Assembly (NCBI GenBank): GCA_964383535.1
Contig: CAYLHS010000111.1
Location: forward strand, 1 to 5,633
Reading direction: 5' to 3'
Source of the DNA: CAYLHS01 sp964383535
GTDB lineage: Bacteria > Actinomycetota > Acidimicrobiia > Spongiisociales > UBA4744
DNA length: 5,633 nucleotides
The notes under the pieces are model-generated. The model searched no databases. It had not been told where the DNA came from and saw only the letters and a list, made by a program, of their open reading frames with translations. Shown one piece after another: positions 1 through 5,633 of this stretch (position 1 is the stretch's first letter; each line of letters starts with the position of its first letter). A program made the position numbers and the translations under genes.

Positions 1-1
1 G

Positions 2-57
2 TCCTCGGCTTCGCCGAGTCCACCTCCCCCAACGGGCTCGCGAGGGGAGGAAACAGG
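2..57. repeat. Intergenic palindromic repeat, copy 1
   Basis: The core at 20-57 (38 bp) is identical to 92-129. Both cores are preceded by the same octamer TCCTCGGC (2-9 and 72-79), followed by a variable stretch of 10 or 12 bases, so the full unit is about 56-58 bp. Inside the core, CCTCCCC (23-29) pairs with GGGGAGG (44-50) as a 7-bp stem. The 14-base loop contains the self-complementary octamer CTCGCGAG region (37-44, overlapping the stem edge). The unit lies beyond the korB stop. There is no coding potential and no T-tract after the stem. Its size, palindromic nature and intergenic position resemble a REP-like element. Function is unknown. Confidence 0.75.
4..18. repeat. Small hairpin within repeat copy 1
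   Basis: CTCGGC (4-9) and GCCGAG (13-18) form a perfect 6-bp stem around a TTC triloop (GAA on the minus strand). In copy 2 this place is taken by a different small inverted repeat, GGCC-TGC-GGCC (77-87). The stem is therefore kept as a structure although its bases differ. The GGC-TTC-GCC centre recurs at the other end of the window (5595-5603). Confidence 0.5.
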
Positions 58-71
58 TACCGCCCCCTCCA

Positions 72-129
72 TCCTCGGCCTGCGGCCTCGGCCACCTCCC
101 CCAACGGGCTCGCGAGGGGAGGAAACAGG
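72..129. repeat. Intergenic palindromic repeat, copy 2
   Basis: The core at 92-129 matches 20-57 base for base, with the stem arms at 95-101 and 116-122. The two cores start 72 bp apart in direct orientation. The sequences between them (58-71) and after the second copy (130 onward) are not similar. The identity therefore ends sharply at the core's right edge, as expected for a dispersed or tandemly copied element rather than a conserved gene end. Two copies alone do not make a CRISPR: the spacing contains part of the unit itself, and the repeat is intrinsically palindromic over nearly all of its length. Confidence 0.75.
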
Positions 130-155
130 GGGGCCGTTCGTCAGACGAGCGCCCC
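130..155 (-). terminator. Possible terminator hairpin after korB
   Basis: GGGGC (130-134) pairs with GCCCC (151-155), and TCGT (138-141) pairs with ACGA (145-148) around a CAG loop. A short internal loop lies between the two stems. It starts 7 bases beyond the korB stop codon in the direction of transcription, which is where a terminator would sit. No U-tract follows on the minus strand, only CC-rich sequence with a TTT. It would have to be a non-canonical, actinobacterial-style terminator, or just an mRNA 3'-end stabilising stem. Confidence 0.35.
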
Positions 156-161
156 TCGCCC

Positions 162-1172
162 CTACTCGACCGTCCAGGTTCCCATCGACCGCACCAGCGT
201 GTCGATGTCGCCGACACCCTTCTTCTTCTGCACGGTCTCGATCTGGTCCCTCAACACGTCCTCGTACACGGGACGTTCCACGTTGCGGAACACACCGACC
301 GGCGTCGGTCCGTGAGGACCGTGCGACAGCCTGCTCAGGGTGAACGCGACGCTCGGGTTCACCGCGAACTCGTCGTGCACGAGGATTTGCGAAGGATCCA
401 CTGACGCCGTCGGTACCACCTTCGCCGCGCCGTTCTCGAGGATGACCGCGTACTCGTCGTCCGAACCGAACACGATCGGCTTGCCGTGCTCCAGGTTGAT
501 GCGGTTCTGATCACGGGTCTCTTTGCCGGTCAGCTCCATGAACGCGTGGTTGTTGAACACGTTGCAGTTCTGGTAGATCTCCACGAACGTCGCGCCATGA
601 TGCTCATACGCCTCCTGAAGCACACGCTCGGTCAGGTTGCGGTCCATGTCGATCGACCGTGCCACATAGGACGCCTCAGCACCCAACGCCAGACTCACCG
701 GGTTGAACGGGTGATCGATCGAACCCCACGGGCTCGACTTGGTGATCTTGCCCTCTTCGCTCGTCGGCGAGTACTGGCCTTTGGTGAGGCCGTAGATCTG
801 GTTGTTGAACACCACGACGTTGATGTTCACGTTGCGACGCATCGCATGGATGATGTGGTTGCCGCCGATCGACAGGGCGTCACCGTCGCCGGTCATGATC
901 CACACCGACAGGTCGGGGCGGGTGATCGCAATACCGGTGGCGATCGCCGGTGCACGTCCATGGATGCCGTGCAGTCCGTACGTGTCCATGTAATACGGGA
1001 AGCGGGATGAGCACCCGATGCCCGACACGACCACGAAGTTCTCCTTCGGGACACCCATTTCGGCGAACAGCTTCTGGACCGACGCGAGGATCGTGAAGTC
1101 GCCACACCCCGGGCACCACTTCACCTCCTGGTCGGATTGGAAGTCTTTGCGCGTGTAGGTGAGTGTGGTCAT
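162..1172 (-). CDS. korB: 2-oxoacid:ferredoxin oxidoreductase, beta subunit (KorB)
   Basis: This is the 336-residue catalytic beta subunit of a CoA-dependent 2-oxoacid:ferredoxin oxidoreductase, a cytosolic enzyme that decarboxylates probably 2-oxoglutarate and passes electrons through an iron-sulfur cluster to ferredoxin. The CPGCG motif is at residues 20-24, GIGCSS at 51-56, and the thiamine diphosphate/Mg site GDGD at 95-98 with the partner NN at 123-124 before QIYGLTKGQ. Cysteines 20, 23, 54 and 203 correspond in spacing to the four [4Fe-4S] ligands known in archaeal two-subunit enzymes of this family. All are present, so the subunit looks functional. The ATG start overlaps the korA stop (ATGA) and has a strong Shine-Dalgarno sequence. 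Length is a little below the mycobacterial KorB as I recall it. The family call is firm. Preference for 2-oxoglutarate over pyruvate is inferred from resemblance to actinobacterial KorB. Confidence 0.95.
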   Translation of the reverse strand: MTTLTYTRKDFQSDQEVKWCPGCGDFTILASVQKLFAEMGVPKENFVVVSGIGCSSRFPYYMDTYGLHGIHGRAPAIATGIAITRPDLSVWIMTGDGDALSIGGNHIIHAMRRNVNINVVVFNNQIYGLTKGQYSPTSEEGKITKSSPWGSIDHPFNPVSLALGAEASYVARSIDMDRNLTERVLQEAYEHHGATFVEIYQNCNVFNNHAFMELTGKETRDQNRINLEHGKPIVFGSDDEYAVILENGAAKVVPTASVDPSQILVHDEFAVNPSVAFTLSRLSHGPHGPTPVGVFRNVERPVYEDVLRDQIETVQKKKGVGDIDTLVRSMGTWTVE

Positions 1173-3037
1173 GCCAACACCTCCAAGATCTTTCGTTCAA
1201 CGGCCGAGACCTTGAGCGGGAATCCGGTGACCTGGTTGAGACCGATGGCCGGCACCAGATACTCGGATCTGAGCAGATGCCGCAGCTGCCCCGAGTTCAC
1301 TTCCGGAACCAGGATCGACTTGTAGTTCATGAGAATCTCGCCGAAGTTCGCAGGGAACGGGTTGAGGTACCGCATGTGTGCCTCGGCGACCTTGCGTCCG
1401 CTCTTGCGAACCCGCTTGACGGCGCCCCTGATCGGCCCGTACGTGGAGCCCCATCCGAGGACCAAGAGTTCGGCATCCTCGTCGCCGTAGACCTCCACCG
1501 GCGGGACGTCGTTGGCGATGTTGCGGATCTTCCACGCCCTGATGTCGGTCATCAGCTGGTGGTTCGAAGGGTTGTACGACACGTTGCCGATGACTGCCGA
1601 CTTCTCGAGCCCGCCGATGCGATGCTCGAGACCTGGTGTACCCGGCGGTGCCCACGGGCGTGACAGTGTCTCGTCGTCCCGCAGGTACGGCAGGTAGTGA
1701 CCATTGGCGTTCGGTTCCGTCGCAAACGGCACGCTGATGTCCGGCAGCTCGTCCAAGTCGGAGAGGCGCCATGGTTCGGAACCGTTGGCGATGTAGTTGT
1801 CGGACAGCAGGATCACCGGCGTCATGTACTTGAGGGCGATCCGGGCGGCCTCGATCGCGACGACGTAGGCGTCGGCAGGGGAGCGTGCTGCGAGGACCGG
1901 GAGGGGCGCCTCGCCGTGACGACCATACAGCGCGAACAGCAGGTCGGTCTGCTCCACCTTGGTCGGCAGACCCGTCGATGGGCCGGCGCGCTGCACGTCG
2001 ACGATAATCATCGGCAATTCCGTGCTGACCGCCAGCGAGATCGTCTCGCTCTTCAACGCCAACCCAGGACCGCTCGTCCCCGTCACTGCCAGGTTGCCGG
2101 CGAACGCGGCGCCCAGCGTTGCCCCGGCGGCGGCGATCTCGTCCTCGGCCTGGAACGTCATCACACCGAACTCGCGACGCTTCGCCAGCTCGTGCAGGAT
2201 GTCCGATGCCGGCGTGATCGGGTAGGAGCCGTAGAACAGCTTCAGCTTGGCGGCCCTGGCGGCTGCGATCAGCCCCCACGACAGTGCCGTGTTGCCGGTC
2301 ACGTTCGTATATTCGCCCGGCTTCAACGCCGCCTTGCGCACGACGATCGTGTGCTTGAACGCGGCGGTGTTCTCGCCGTAGTTGTACCCGCCTTTGAGCG
2401 AGGCGATGTTGGCGGCCATCACGTCCGGCTTCGACGCGAACTTCGTTTCGAGCCACTCGATCGTCGGATCGAGCGATCGGGTGAACACCCAGGCGAGCAG
2501 TCCGAGCGCGAAGAAGTTCTTGGACCGGAGGATGTCTCGTCCGGTGACCCCCGTGCCTTCAACCGCGTCCTTGGTGAGGCGCTCCATCGGGACGGCGAAC
2601 ACGCGAAAGCCGTCGAGGGAGCCATCCTCGAGGGGGTTGGCGTCGAAGCCTGCCTTCTTGATGTTGCGATCGTCGAACGCGTCGGCGTTGGCGACGATCA
2701 TCCCGCCCGGCTTCACATCCTTGCCGTGCGCCTTGAGCGCCGCCGGGTTCATCGCGACGAGCACGTCGGCCTCGTCGCCCGGCGTGAGGATGTCGAAGTC
2801 GGCAATCTGGACCTGGAACGACGAGACGCCTGCGACGGTGCCGGCGGGGGCCCGGATCTCGGCCGGGTAGTTCGGGAAGGTCGCGAGGTCGTTGCCGAAG
2901 AGGGCCGCATCGCTGGTGAACCGGGTGCCTGCAAGCTGCATGCCGTCACCGGAGTCCCCCGCGAAGCGGACGATGACCTTGTCCTTCTCTTCGGTGTCGT
3001 GTTCGGTGAGTTCTAGCGTTTCAGTGTCGTTGGACAC
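1169..3037 (-). CDS. korA: 2-oxoacid:ferredoxin oxidoreductase, fused gamma-alpha subunit (KorA)
   Basis: This 622-residue partner of KorB joins the gamma domain (about residues 20-235; GDSGDGMQLAG at 27-37) to the alpha domain (about 245-622). The alpha domain carries the family signature YPITPAS at 272-278, followed by GTSGPGLAL at 320-328 and the QRAGPSTGLPTK segment at 349-360. The order and length fit the two-subunit KorAB type, as in mycobacteria. The chosen start is GTG at 3037, because GAAAGGA lies just upstream. The family homology begins soon after it, at about residue 20, following an acidic Thr/Glu/Asp-rich lead. An ATG in frame at 3178 would add 47 basic, unconserved residues and overlap the amidase gene, so it was rejected. 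The gene ends in TGA, overlapping the korB ATG, which indicates co-translation of the two subunits in equal amounts. No ferredoxin or delta subunit gene is adjacent. The function of the complex is secure; the substrate is inferred. Confidence 0.94.
   Translation of the reverse strand: MSNDTETLELTEHDTEEKDKVIVRFAGDSGDGMQLAGTRFTSDAALFGNDLATFPNYPAEIRAPAGTVAGVSSFQVQIADFDILTPGDEADVLVAMNPAALKAHGKDVKPGGMIVANADAFDDRNIKKAGFDANPLEDGSLDGFRVFAVPMERLTKDAVEGTGVTGRDILRSKNFFALGLLAWVFTRSLDPTIEWLETKFASKPDVMAANIASLKGGYNYGENTAAFKHTIVVRKAALKPGEYTNVTGNTALSWGLIAAARAAKLKLFYGSYPITPASDILHELAKRREFGVMTFQAEDEIAAAGATLGAAFAGNLAVTGTSGPGLALKSETISLAVSTELPMIIVDVQRAGPSTGLPTKVEQTDLLFALYGRHGEAPLPVLAARSPADAYVVAIEAARIALKYMTPVILLSDNYIANGSEPWRLSDLDELPDISVPFATEPNANGHYLPYLRDDETLSRPWAPPGTPGLEHRIGGLEKSAVIGNVSYNPSNHQLMTDIRAWKIRNIANDVPPVEVYGDEDAELLVLGWGSTYGPIRGAVKRVRKSGRKVAEAHMRYLNPFPANFGEILMNYKSILVPEVNSGQLRHLLRSEYLVPAIGLNQVTGFPLKVSAVERKILEVLA
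1178..1184 (-). promoter_or_regulatory. Ribosome binding site of korB
   Basis: GGAGGTG on the minus strand lies within the last codons of korA, with GGAGG ending 7 bases before the korB ATG. It is the strongest Shine-Dalgarno match in the window. It supports this start, and it means korB can be initiated independently as well as by coupling through the ATGA overlap. Confidence 0.8.
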
Positions 3038-3042
3038 AGTGA

Positions 3043-3049
3043 TCCTTTC
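3043..3049 (-). promoter_or_regulatory. Ribosome binding site deciding the korA GTG start
   Basis: GAAAGGA on the minus strand ends 5 bases before the GTG at 3037. The sequence around the longer in-frame ATG at 3178 lies inside the amidase gene. This site is the main reason for preferring the GTG start. Confidence 0.65.
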
Positions 3050-3058
3050 GCGCGTCGA

Positions 3059-3079
3059 GCGCCTGGGCGCCCAGGGCGC
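3059..3079. promoter_or_regulatory. GC-rich imperfect palindrome in the korA leader
   Basis: GCGCC (3059-3063) pairs with GGCGC (3075-3079), and between them lies the perfect palindrome TGGGCGCCCA (3064-3073). A single extra base (3074) breaks the symmetry. It sits directly downstream of the candidate korA -10 box, across the expected transcription start. It could be an operator for a dimeric repressor, a 5' leader hairpin of korAB, or a U-less terminator of the amidase transcript. The sequence alone does not choose between these. Confidence 0.45.
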
Positions 3080-3080
3080 A

Positions 3081-3108
3081 AGTCTACCGAGGTTGTGAAA
3101 CTGGCCAA
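3081..3108 (-). promoter_or_regulatory. Candidate korAB promoter
   Basis: On the minus strand, TTGGCC (3103-3108) and TAGACT (3081-3086) are separated by 16 bases. They match the TTGNNN and TANNNT cores of a housekeeping-type actinobacterial promoter. Transcription would begin near 3074 and leave a leader of roughly 35-40 bases with a clear ribosome binding site. The -35 lies in a second imperfect inverted repeat, GGCC-AAGCTTC-GGCC (3103-3117). The site falls in the only real gap between genes in the block, so it makes biological sense, but such short motifs often occur by chance. Confidence 0.4.
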
Positions 3109-3119
3109 GCTTCGGCCGG

Positions 3120-4475
3120 TCAAACCTCCGGGGGATCCGGAGTCCCGAAGAGTCCGATTCCTTCGAGTGTTTCGCCAAGTGCGAGCAGCCGCCGCTCCGA
3201 CCACCAGGGGCCGATCAATTGCAGGGAGGGAGGAGGTGTCCCTGGCGCCCGCAGCGGCGCGGTCAACGCCGGCGCACCGAGGTGGTTGACGAGCGCCGAG
3301 AACCACGACAGCACCGTCACGTAGCGAACCCCGCCCAAGGTCGATTCGCCGATCCGTTTGCGGCTCGCCGGGACCGTCGGTGTGGCGACGACGTCGATCT
3401 CTCGAAACAGCGCGGCCGCCCGGTTGCGGAGGTGCACGACCCATCGCTGCGCGTCGAGATACTGGTCGAGGGTCACGGCGAACACCGCTGCGAGACGTTC
3501 CTGCACTTCCGGACCGTACCGTTCGTGGCCGAACCACCGGCGGTGCACCTGGGCAACCTGCGGGCCGACGGCATCCCACATGTGTGGGGTCGGAGCCAGC
3601 CACGGTACGTCCAGATCGGTCACGCGGGCGCCCGCGTCCGACAGGGTGGAGAGGGCAGCGTCGAACGCCGCGGCGATCCCGGGTTCCATCGGCGCGTCGT
3701 CGAGCCACGGGTGAGGAACCCCGACTCGCAGCCCGGCCAGGGACCCGTCTGCTTGCGCTTCGACCTCGCGCGGCACCGACCACGGATCGGCACGGTCGTA
3801 CCCTGCGATCTGGCCGTAGACGAGTGCGGCGTCACCGACCGATCTGGCCAGCGGACCGACAGTGTCGTGCGACGCGGCGAGCGGGAACACTCCGGTGAGC
3901 GGAACGCGGCCGTGGGTCACCTTCAGGCCGACGACCGCGCACATGGCGGCAGGAACCCTGACGGATCCTCCCGTATCCGTCCCGATCCCGACGGGGGCGA
4001 GGCTCGCTGCGACTGCAACGGCCGAGCCTCCCGATGATCCTCCCGGTGACGTGTCCAGGTCCCAGGGGTTGCGGACAGGGCCGAACCAGTGGTTCTCGCT
4101 CGAGAATCCGTAGGCGAACTCGTGGAGTCCGGTTCGTCCGATGATCACCGCGCCCGCCGTCTCGAGGCGGTCCACGACGGGCGCAGACCGGGCCGGGATC
4201 TCACGGTAGAAGCTGGAGCCGCACGTGGTGGGCAGCCCAGCCTGGTCGATCAGATCCTTCAGCGCGACGGGCACTCCGGCGAGGGGACCCGGGTCGACCC
4301 CTCGAGCGACCTTGGCGTCGATCGCCGCCGCTCGCTCGAGAGCCCCGTCACGATCGATCAGTGTGTAGGCGTTGTGTGGTGACGCCTCGCTTCGATCGAG
4401 CGCGGTCGAGACGGTGTCAACCGCGCTTCTCTCACCGTCTCGAACCTGCCGCGCGATCGTCCCCGCCGTCACCAT
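3120..4475 (-). CDS. Amidase signature family hydrolase
   Basis: This 451-residue enzyme belongs to the amidase signature family, which hydrolyses C-N bonds of amides. The Ser-cisSer-Lys triad is complete: Lys73 in VALKDLID, the cis-Ser Ser147 in GGSSGGS, and the nucleophile Ser171 in GTDTGGSVR. The Ser147-Ser171 spacing of 24 equals that of fatty-acid amide hydrolase. The C-terminal part (PTVPAS near 366-371, NHLGAPALTAPL near 397-408) is also typical. There is no signal peptide, so it is cytosolic. The reading frame stays open far upstream, but the residues before Met1 are a shadow of the lipoprotein gene. ATG at 4475 overlaps that gene by 7 bases, and a GTG at 4472 giving a GTGA overlap is nearly as good. 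No Shine-Dalgarno sequence is visible, so translation probably depends on coupling. With no gatB or gatC nearby it is unlikely to be GatA of the transamidosome. The substrate cannot be read from sequence. Confidence 0.92.
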   Translation of the reverse strand: MVTAGTIARQVRDGERSAVDTVSTALDRSEASPHNAYTLIDRDGALERAAAIDAKVARGVDPGPLAGVPVALKDLIDQAGLPTTCGSSFYREIPARSAPVVDRLETAGAVIIGRTGLHEFAYGFSSENHWFGPVRNPWDLDTSPGGSSGGSAVAVAASLAPVGIGTDTGGSVRVPAAMCAVVGLKVTHGRVPLTGVFPLAASHDTVGPLARSVGDAALVYGQIAGYDRADPWSVPREVEAQADGSLAGLRVGVPHPWLDDAPMEPGIAAAFDAALSTLSDAGARVTDLDVPWLAPTPHMWDAVGPQVAQVHRRWFGHERYGPEVQERLAAVFAVTLDQYLDAQRWVVHLRNRAAALFREIDVVATPTVPASRKRIGESTLGGVRYVTVLSWFSALVNHLGAPALTAPLRAPGTPPPSLQLIGPWWSERRLLALGETLEGIGLFGTPDPPEV

Positions 4476-5509
4476 TCGGCATCGAGGGTGTCGGGGAAGA
4501 TCGAGATCCACGGGATCCCAGGGGGCACCGTGAGGACCGAACCGTCCGATCGTTTCAGCTGGAACGTCACGTCCATCGAATCGCGTGACCAGGTGCCCTC
4601 CTCGTACTCGCCGCCGTGGAACACCACGACCTTGCCCGACCCGACCGTGTCCATGGCCGGCACGGCCGTTCCTGTCGACGGCGGGTGGGCGGTGTAGCGG
4701 CGAGCGAAGATCACGACGAGTGTGTCGGCGGAGATCTGACCGGTCGTGCCGTCCTCGGCGAGCCAGTCGTGCGGCTTCCCGTCGGAGGTGCGCGTGTAGT
4801 GCTCGCCGTCCCACGTCCACACCGTCCTGGGGGACCAGTAGAGGGTGATCTTGTCCGATGTGCCGTCGGGCTCGAGCGGGCCCCATTCGAACAGACTCGG
4901 CGGCGGGTCGTCCGCGTACCCGCGATCGTCGGCAACCTGGCGGAGGGCGGTCGTATCCGCGTACAGGTTGTGGGGCGCGACACGGGACGAGATGCGGAAC
5001 ATGCCTGGACGAGAGTCGACGATCATCGGGACATCGTCCTTTCGAATGATGTCGAGCACCCACGGCTGGGCGCCGCTGATCGCGAACGTGCCGCCGAGCG
5101 GCTTGACGAGCGTCGGGTCGGTCGGACGGCCGGACCGAACCGGACCGAGGTACGTCGAGTCGTTGACGTTGAACAGCGCCATGAATCGGGTGATGCCCTC
5201 GACCGGAAGCTCGATGACGGCGTCGGCGTCCTGGATGCCCGACTCCGGTCGAGCAGCCGGATGATTGTCGATCTTCACGGCGAGCACCCGCCGATCGATG
5301 CTCGCCGGGTCGGCGACGGGCAGGCCGTTGAGCGGGGCGACGGCGACGGGTTCGGTCGTTGTGGTGGTCGGCTGGGTGGTGCTGGTCGTCGTGGTGACGG
5401 TCGAGGTCGTCGTGGTCGGCTGGGTCGTTGTCGTGGTGGTCGGCTCGGCTTTGCCCGAGCAGGCGGCCAGCAGGGCGCACACAGCACCGACGATGAGGAG
5501 TTGGCGCAT
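4469..5509 (-). CDS. DUF3048 (YerB-like) lipoprotein
   Basis: This 346-residue predicted lipoprotein is of unknown biochemical function. Residues 1-17 are a short signal peptide with a lipobox LAAC (14-17), so Cys17 would be lipid-modified and the protein anchored outside the membrane. A threonine-rich linker (24-54) leads to the DUF3048 domain: VKIDNHPAARPESG at 78-91, VEGITRFMALF at 103-113, GPVRSGRP at 122-129, RVAPHNLY at 176-183. A C-terminal part follows, with GKVVVFHGGEYEEGTW at 292-307 and GIPWISIFPD at 331-340. All match family landmarks known from YerB-type proteins. The start at 5509 puts the signal peptide at the N-terminus. An in-frame ATG at 5605 would bury it behind 32 residues and was rejected. 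The gene precedes and overlaps the amidase gene, suggesting joint expression. Role unknown; a cell-envelope function is inferred from location only. Confidence 0.9.
   Translation of the reverse strand: MRQLLIVGAVCALLAACSGKAEPTTTTTTQPTTTTSTVTTTTSTTQPTTTTTEPVAVAPLNGLPVADPASIDRRVLAVKIDNHPAARPESGIQDADAVIELPVEGITRFMALFNVNDSTYLGPVRSGRPTDPTLVKPLGGTFAISGAQPWVLDIIRKDDVPMIVDSRPGMFRISSRVAPHNLYADTTALRQVADDRGYADDPPPSLFEWGPLEPDGTSDKITLYWSPRTVWTWDGEHYTRTSDGKPHDWLAEDGTTGQISADTLVVIFARRYTAHPPSTGTAVPAMDTVGSGKVVVFHGGEYEEGTWSRDSMDVTFQLKRSDGSVLTVPPGIPWISIFPDTLDAEW
5348..5440 (-). repeat. Threonine-codon low-complexity tract in the lipoprotein gene
   Basis: The tract encodes residues 24-54 of the lipoprotein, almost all Thr in runs broken by QP, ST, V and EP. 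It begins seven residues after the lipidated cysteine and acts as an extended spacer between membrane anchor and folded domain, probably a site for O-glycosylation if the host has that machinery. The codons are mixed ACC/ACG/ACA/ACT types, so it is not a perfect microsatellite, but length variation between strains would be expected. Confidence 0.85.
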
Positions 5510-5519
5510 GAGGGGAGCG

Positions 5520-5525
5520 AGTGTA
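5520..5525 (-). promoter_or_regulatory. Candidate -10 box for a leaderless lipoprotein transcript
   Basis: TACACT on the minus strand ends 10 bases before the chosen ATG (5509). No Shine-Dalgarno sequence is present in that gap (CGCTCCCCTC). A transcript started from this box would begin at or within a few bases of the ATG, as is common for leaderless actinobacterial genes. I find no convincing -35 at normal spacing, so the call is tentative. Confidence 0.3.
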
Positions 5526-5589
5526 GTGAGCTGGCGGCGAACAGCCGACAGCAAGGCGGCGACGTTGCTGTGTTGCGGCCCCCCTACCC

Positions 5590-5608
5590 CCGGCGGCTTC
5601 GCCACCGG
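5590..5608. repeat. GC-rich hairpin upstream of the lipoprotein gene
   Basis: CCGG (5590-5593) pairs with CCGG (5605-5608), and GGC (5595-5597) pairs with GCC (5601-5603) around a TTC loop. The position between them pairs as a U-G wobble only in minus-strand RNA, giving an 8-bp stem there. It may end an upstream minus-strand transcript or be a module of the same repeat family seen at the window start. No T-tract follows on either side. Confidence 0.4.
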
Positions 5609-5617
5609 CGGTACTTT

Positions 5618-5633
5618 CCCCCCAACGCTCGCT
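5618..5633. repeat. Partial sequence resembling the intergenic repeat, cut by the window end
   Basis: Six Cs followed by AACGCTCGCT resemble the CCCCCAACGGGCTCGC portion of the 38-bp cores (26-41 and 98-113), with two Gs missing. It lies beyond a GGC-TTC-GCC hairpin, as copy 1 does. The window ends within it, so neither its full length nor a matching downstream arm can be seen. GC-rich resemblance over 15 bases could be chance. Confidence 0.3.

Noticed and set aside
2..129. CRISPR array
   Set aside because: There are only two repeats, the repeat is a palindrome over almost all of its length, the intervening sequence contains part of the same unit, and no cas genes are present.
107..133. G-quadruplex on the plus strand in the G-rich stretch after korB
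   Set aside because: The G-runs include one of only two Gs, so at best a weak two-layer structure could form. The same bases are better explained by the inverted repeat and the terminator-like hairpin.
1697..3016. Long plus-strand open frame (439 codons) opposite korA
   Set aside because: It lies wholly antisense to a strongly conserved gene and encodes an Arg/Val/Asp/Gly-rich sequence with no domain pattern. Long antisense frames are expected in GC-rich codon usage.
3038..3178. Longer KorA from the ATG at 3178
   Set aside because: It adds 47 basic, unconserved residues, overlaps the amidase gene by 59 bases and would run through the promoter-like gap. The GTG at 3037 has a good ribosome binding site.
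3219..4037. Plus-strand open frame (272 codons) opposite the amidase gene
   Set aside because: The composition is Arg-rich with no recognisable motif, and the opposite strand carries a complete amidase with all catalytic residues. It is a codon-bias shadow.
3120..4475. Assignment of the amidase as GatA
   Set aside because: The family signature is shared, but no gatB or gatC is adjacent and the C-terminal half reads like a general amidase. A generic family name is the safe call.
4476..5480. N-terminal extension of the amidase frame upstream to 5480, giving a 786-residue protein
   Set aside because: The extension is the out-of-frame reading of the DUF3048 gene: His/Arg/Asp-rich and without homology. 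Amidase similarity begins only after the ATG at 4475.
5510..5605. Longer lipoprotein from the ATG at 5605
   Set aside because: It would place 32 residues ahead of a clear lipoprotein signal peptide, which must be near the N-terminus for export and processing.

Overview
The window is GC-rich, fully coding-dense DNA with all four genes on the minus strand. It most likely comes from a high-GC actinobacterium. The combination of a KorAB-type oxidoreductase, a DUF3048 lipoprotein with a long threonine-rich linker, GTG starts and sparse -10 boxes resembles Acidimicrobiia (Ilumatobacter-like lineages). That placement is an inference from gene style, not from a marker gene.

Reading the minus strand from the right end: positions 5510-5633 are non-coding and hold a GC-rich hairpin, a piece of a repeat-like sequence and a possible promoter. 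Next comes a DUF3048 (YerB-type) lipoprotein gene (5509 to 4469). Its stop overlaps the start of an amidase-signature hydrolase gene (4475 to 3120), so these two look like one translationally coupled unit. An 82-bp gap (3038-3119) with a candidate promoter and a strong imperfect palindrome separates them from korA (3037 to 1169). korA overlaps korB (1172 to 162) by ATGA. Positions 1-161, after korB, hold a possible terminator hairpin and two near-perfect 38-bp repeats 72 bp apart, each containing an inverted repeat.

korA and korB together encode a complete two-subunit 2-oxoacid:ferredoxin oxidoreductase. KorA carries the fused gamma and alpha domains. KorB carries the thiamine diphosphate site and all four expected cysteine ligands of one [4Fe-4S] cluster. 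The probable reaction is 2-oxoglutarate + CoA + oxidised ferredoxin to succinyl-CoA + CO2 + reduced ferredoxin, as in the mycobacterial KorAB variant of the TCA cycle. No ferredoxin gene is in the window. The amidase and the lipoprotein have no evident metabolic link to KorAB.

I see no phage, transposase, CRISPR, toxin-antitoxin or defence genes, and no tRNA or rRNA. This looks like an ordinary core-metabolism region. The most interesting unexplained sequence is the repeat family in the two intergenic ends.
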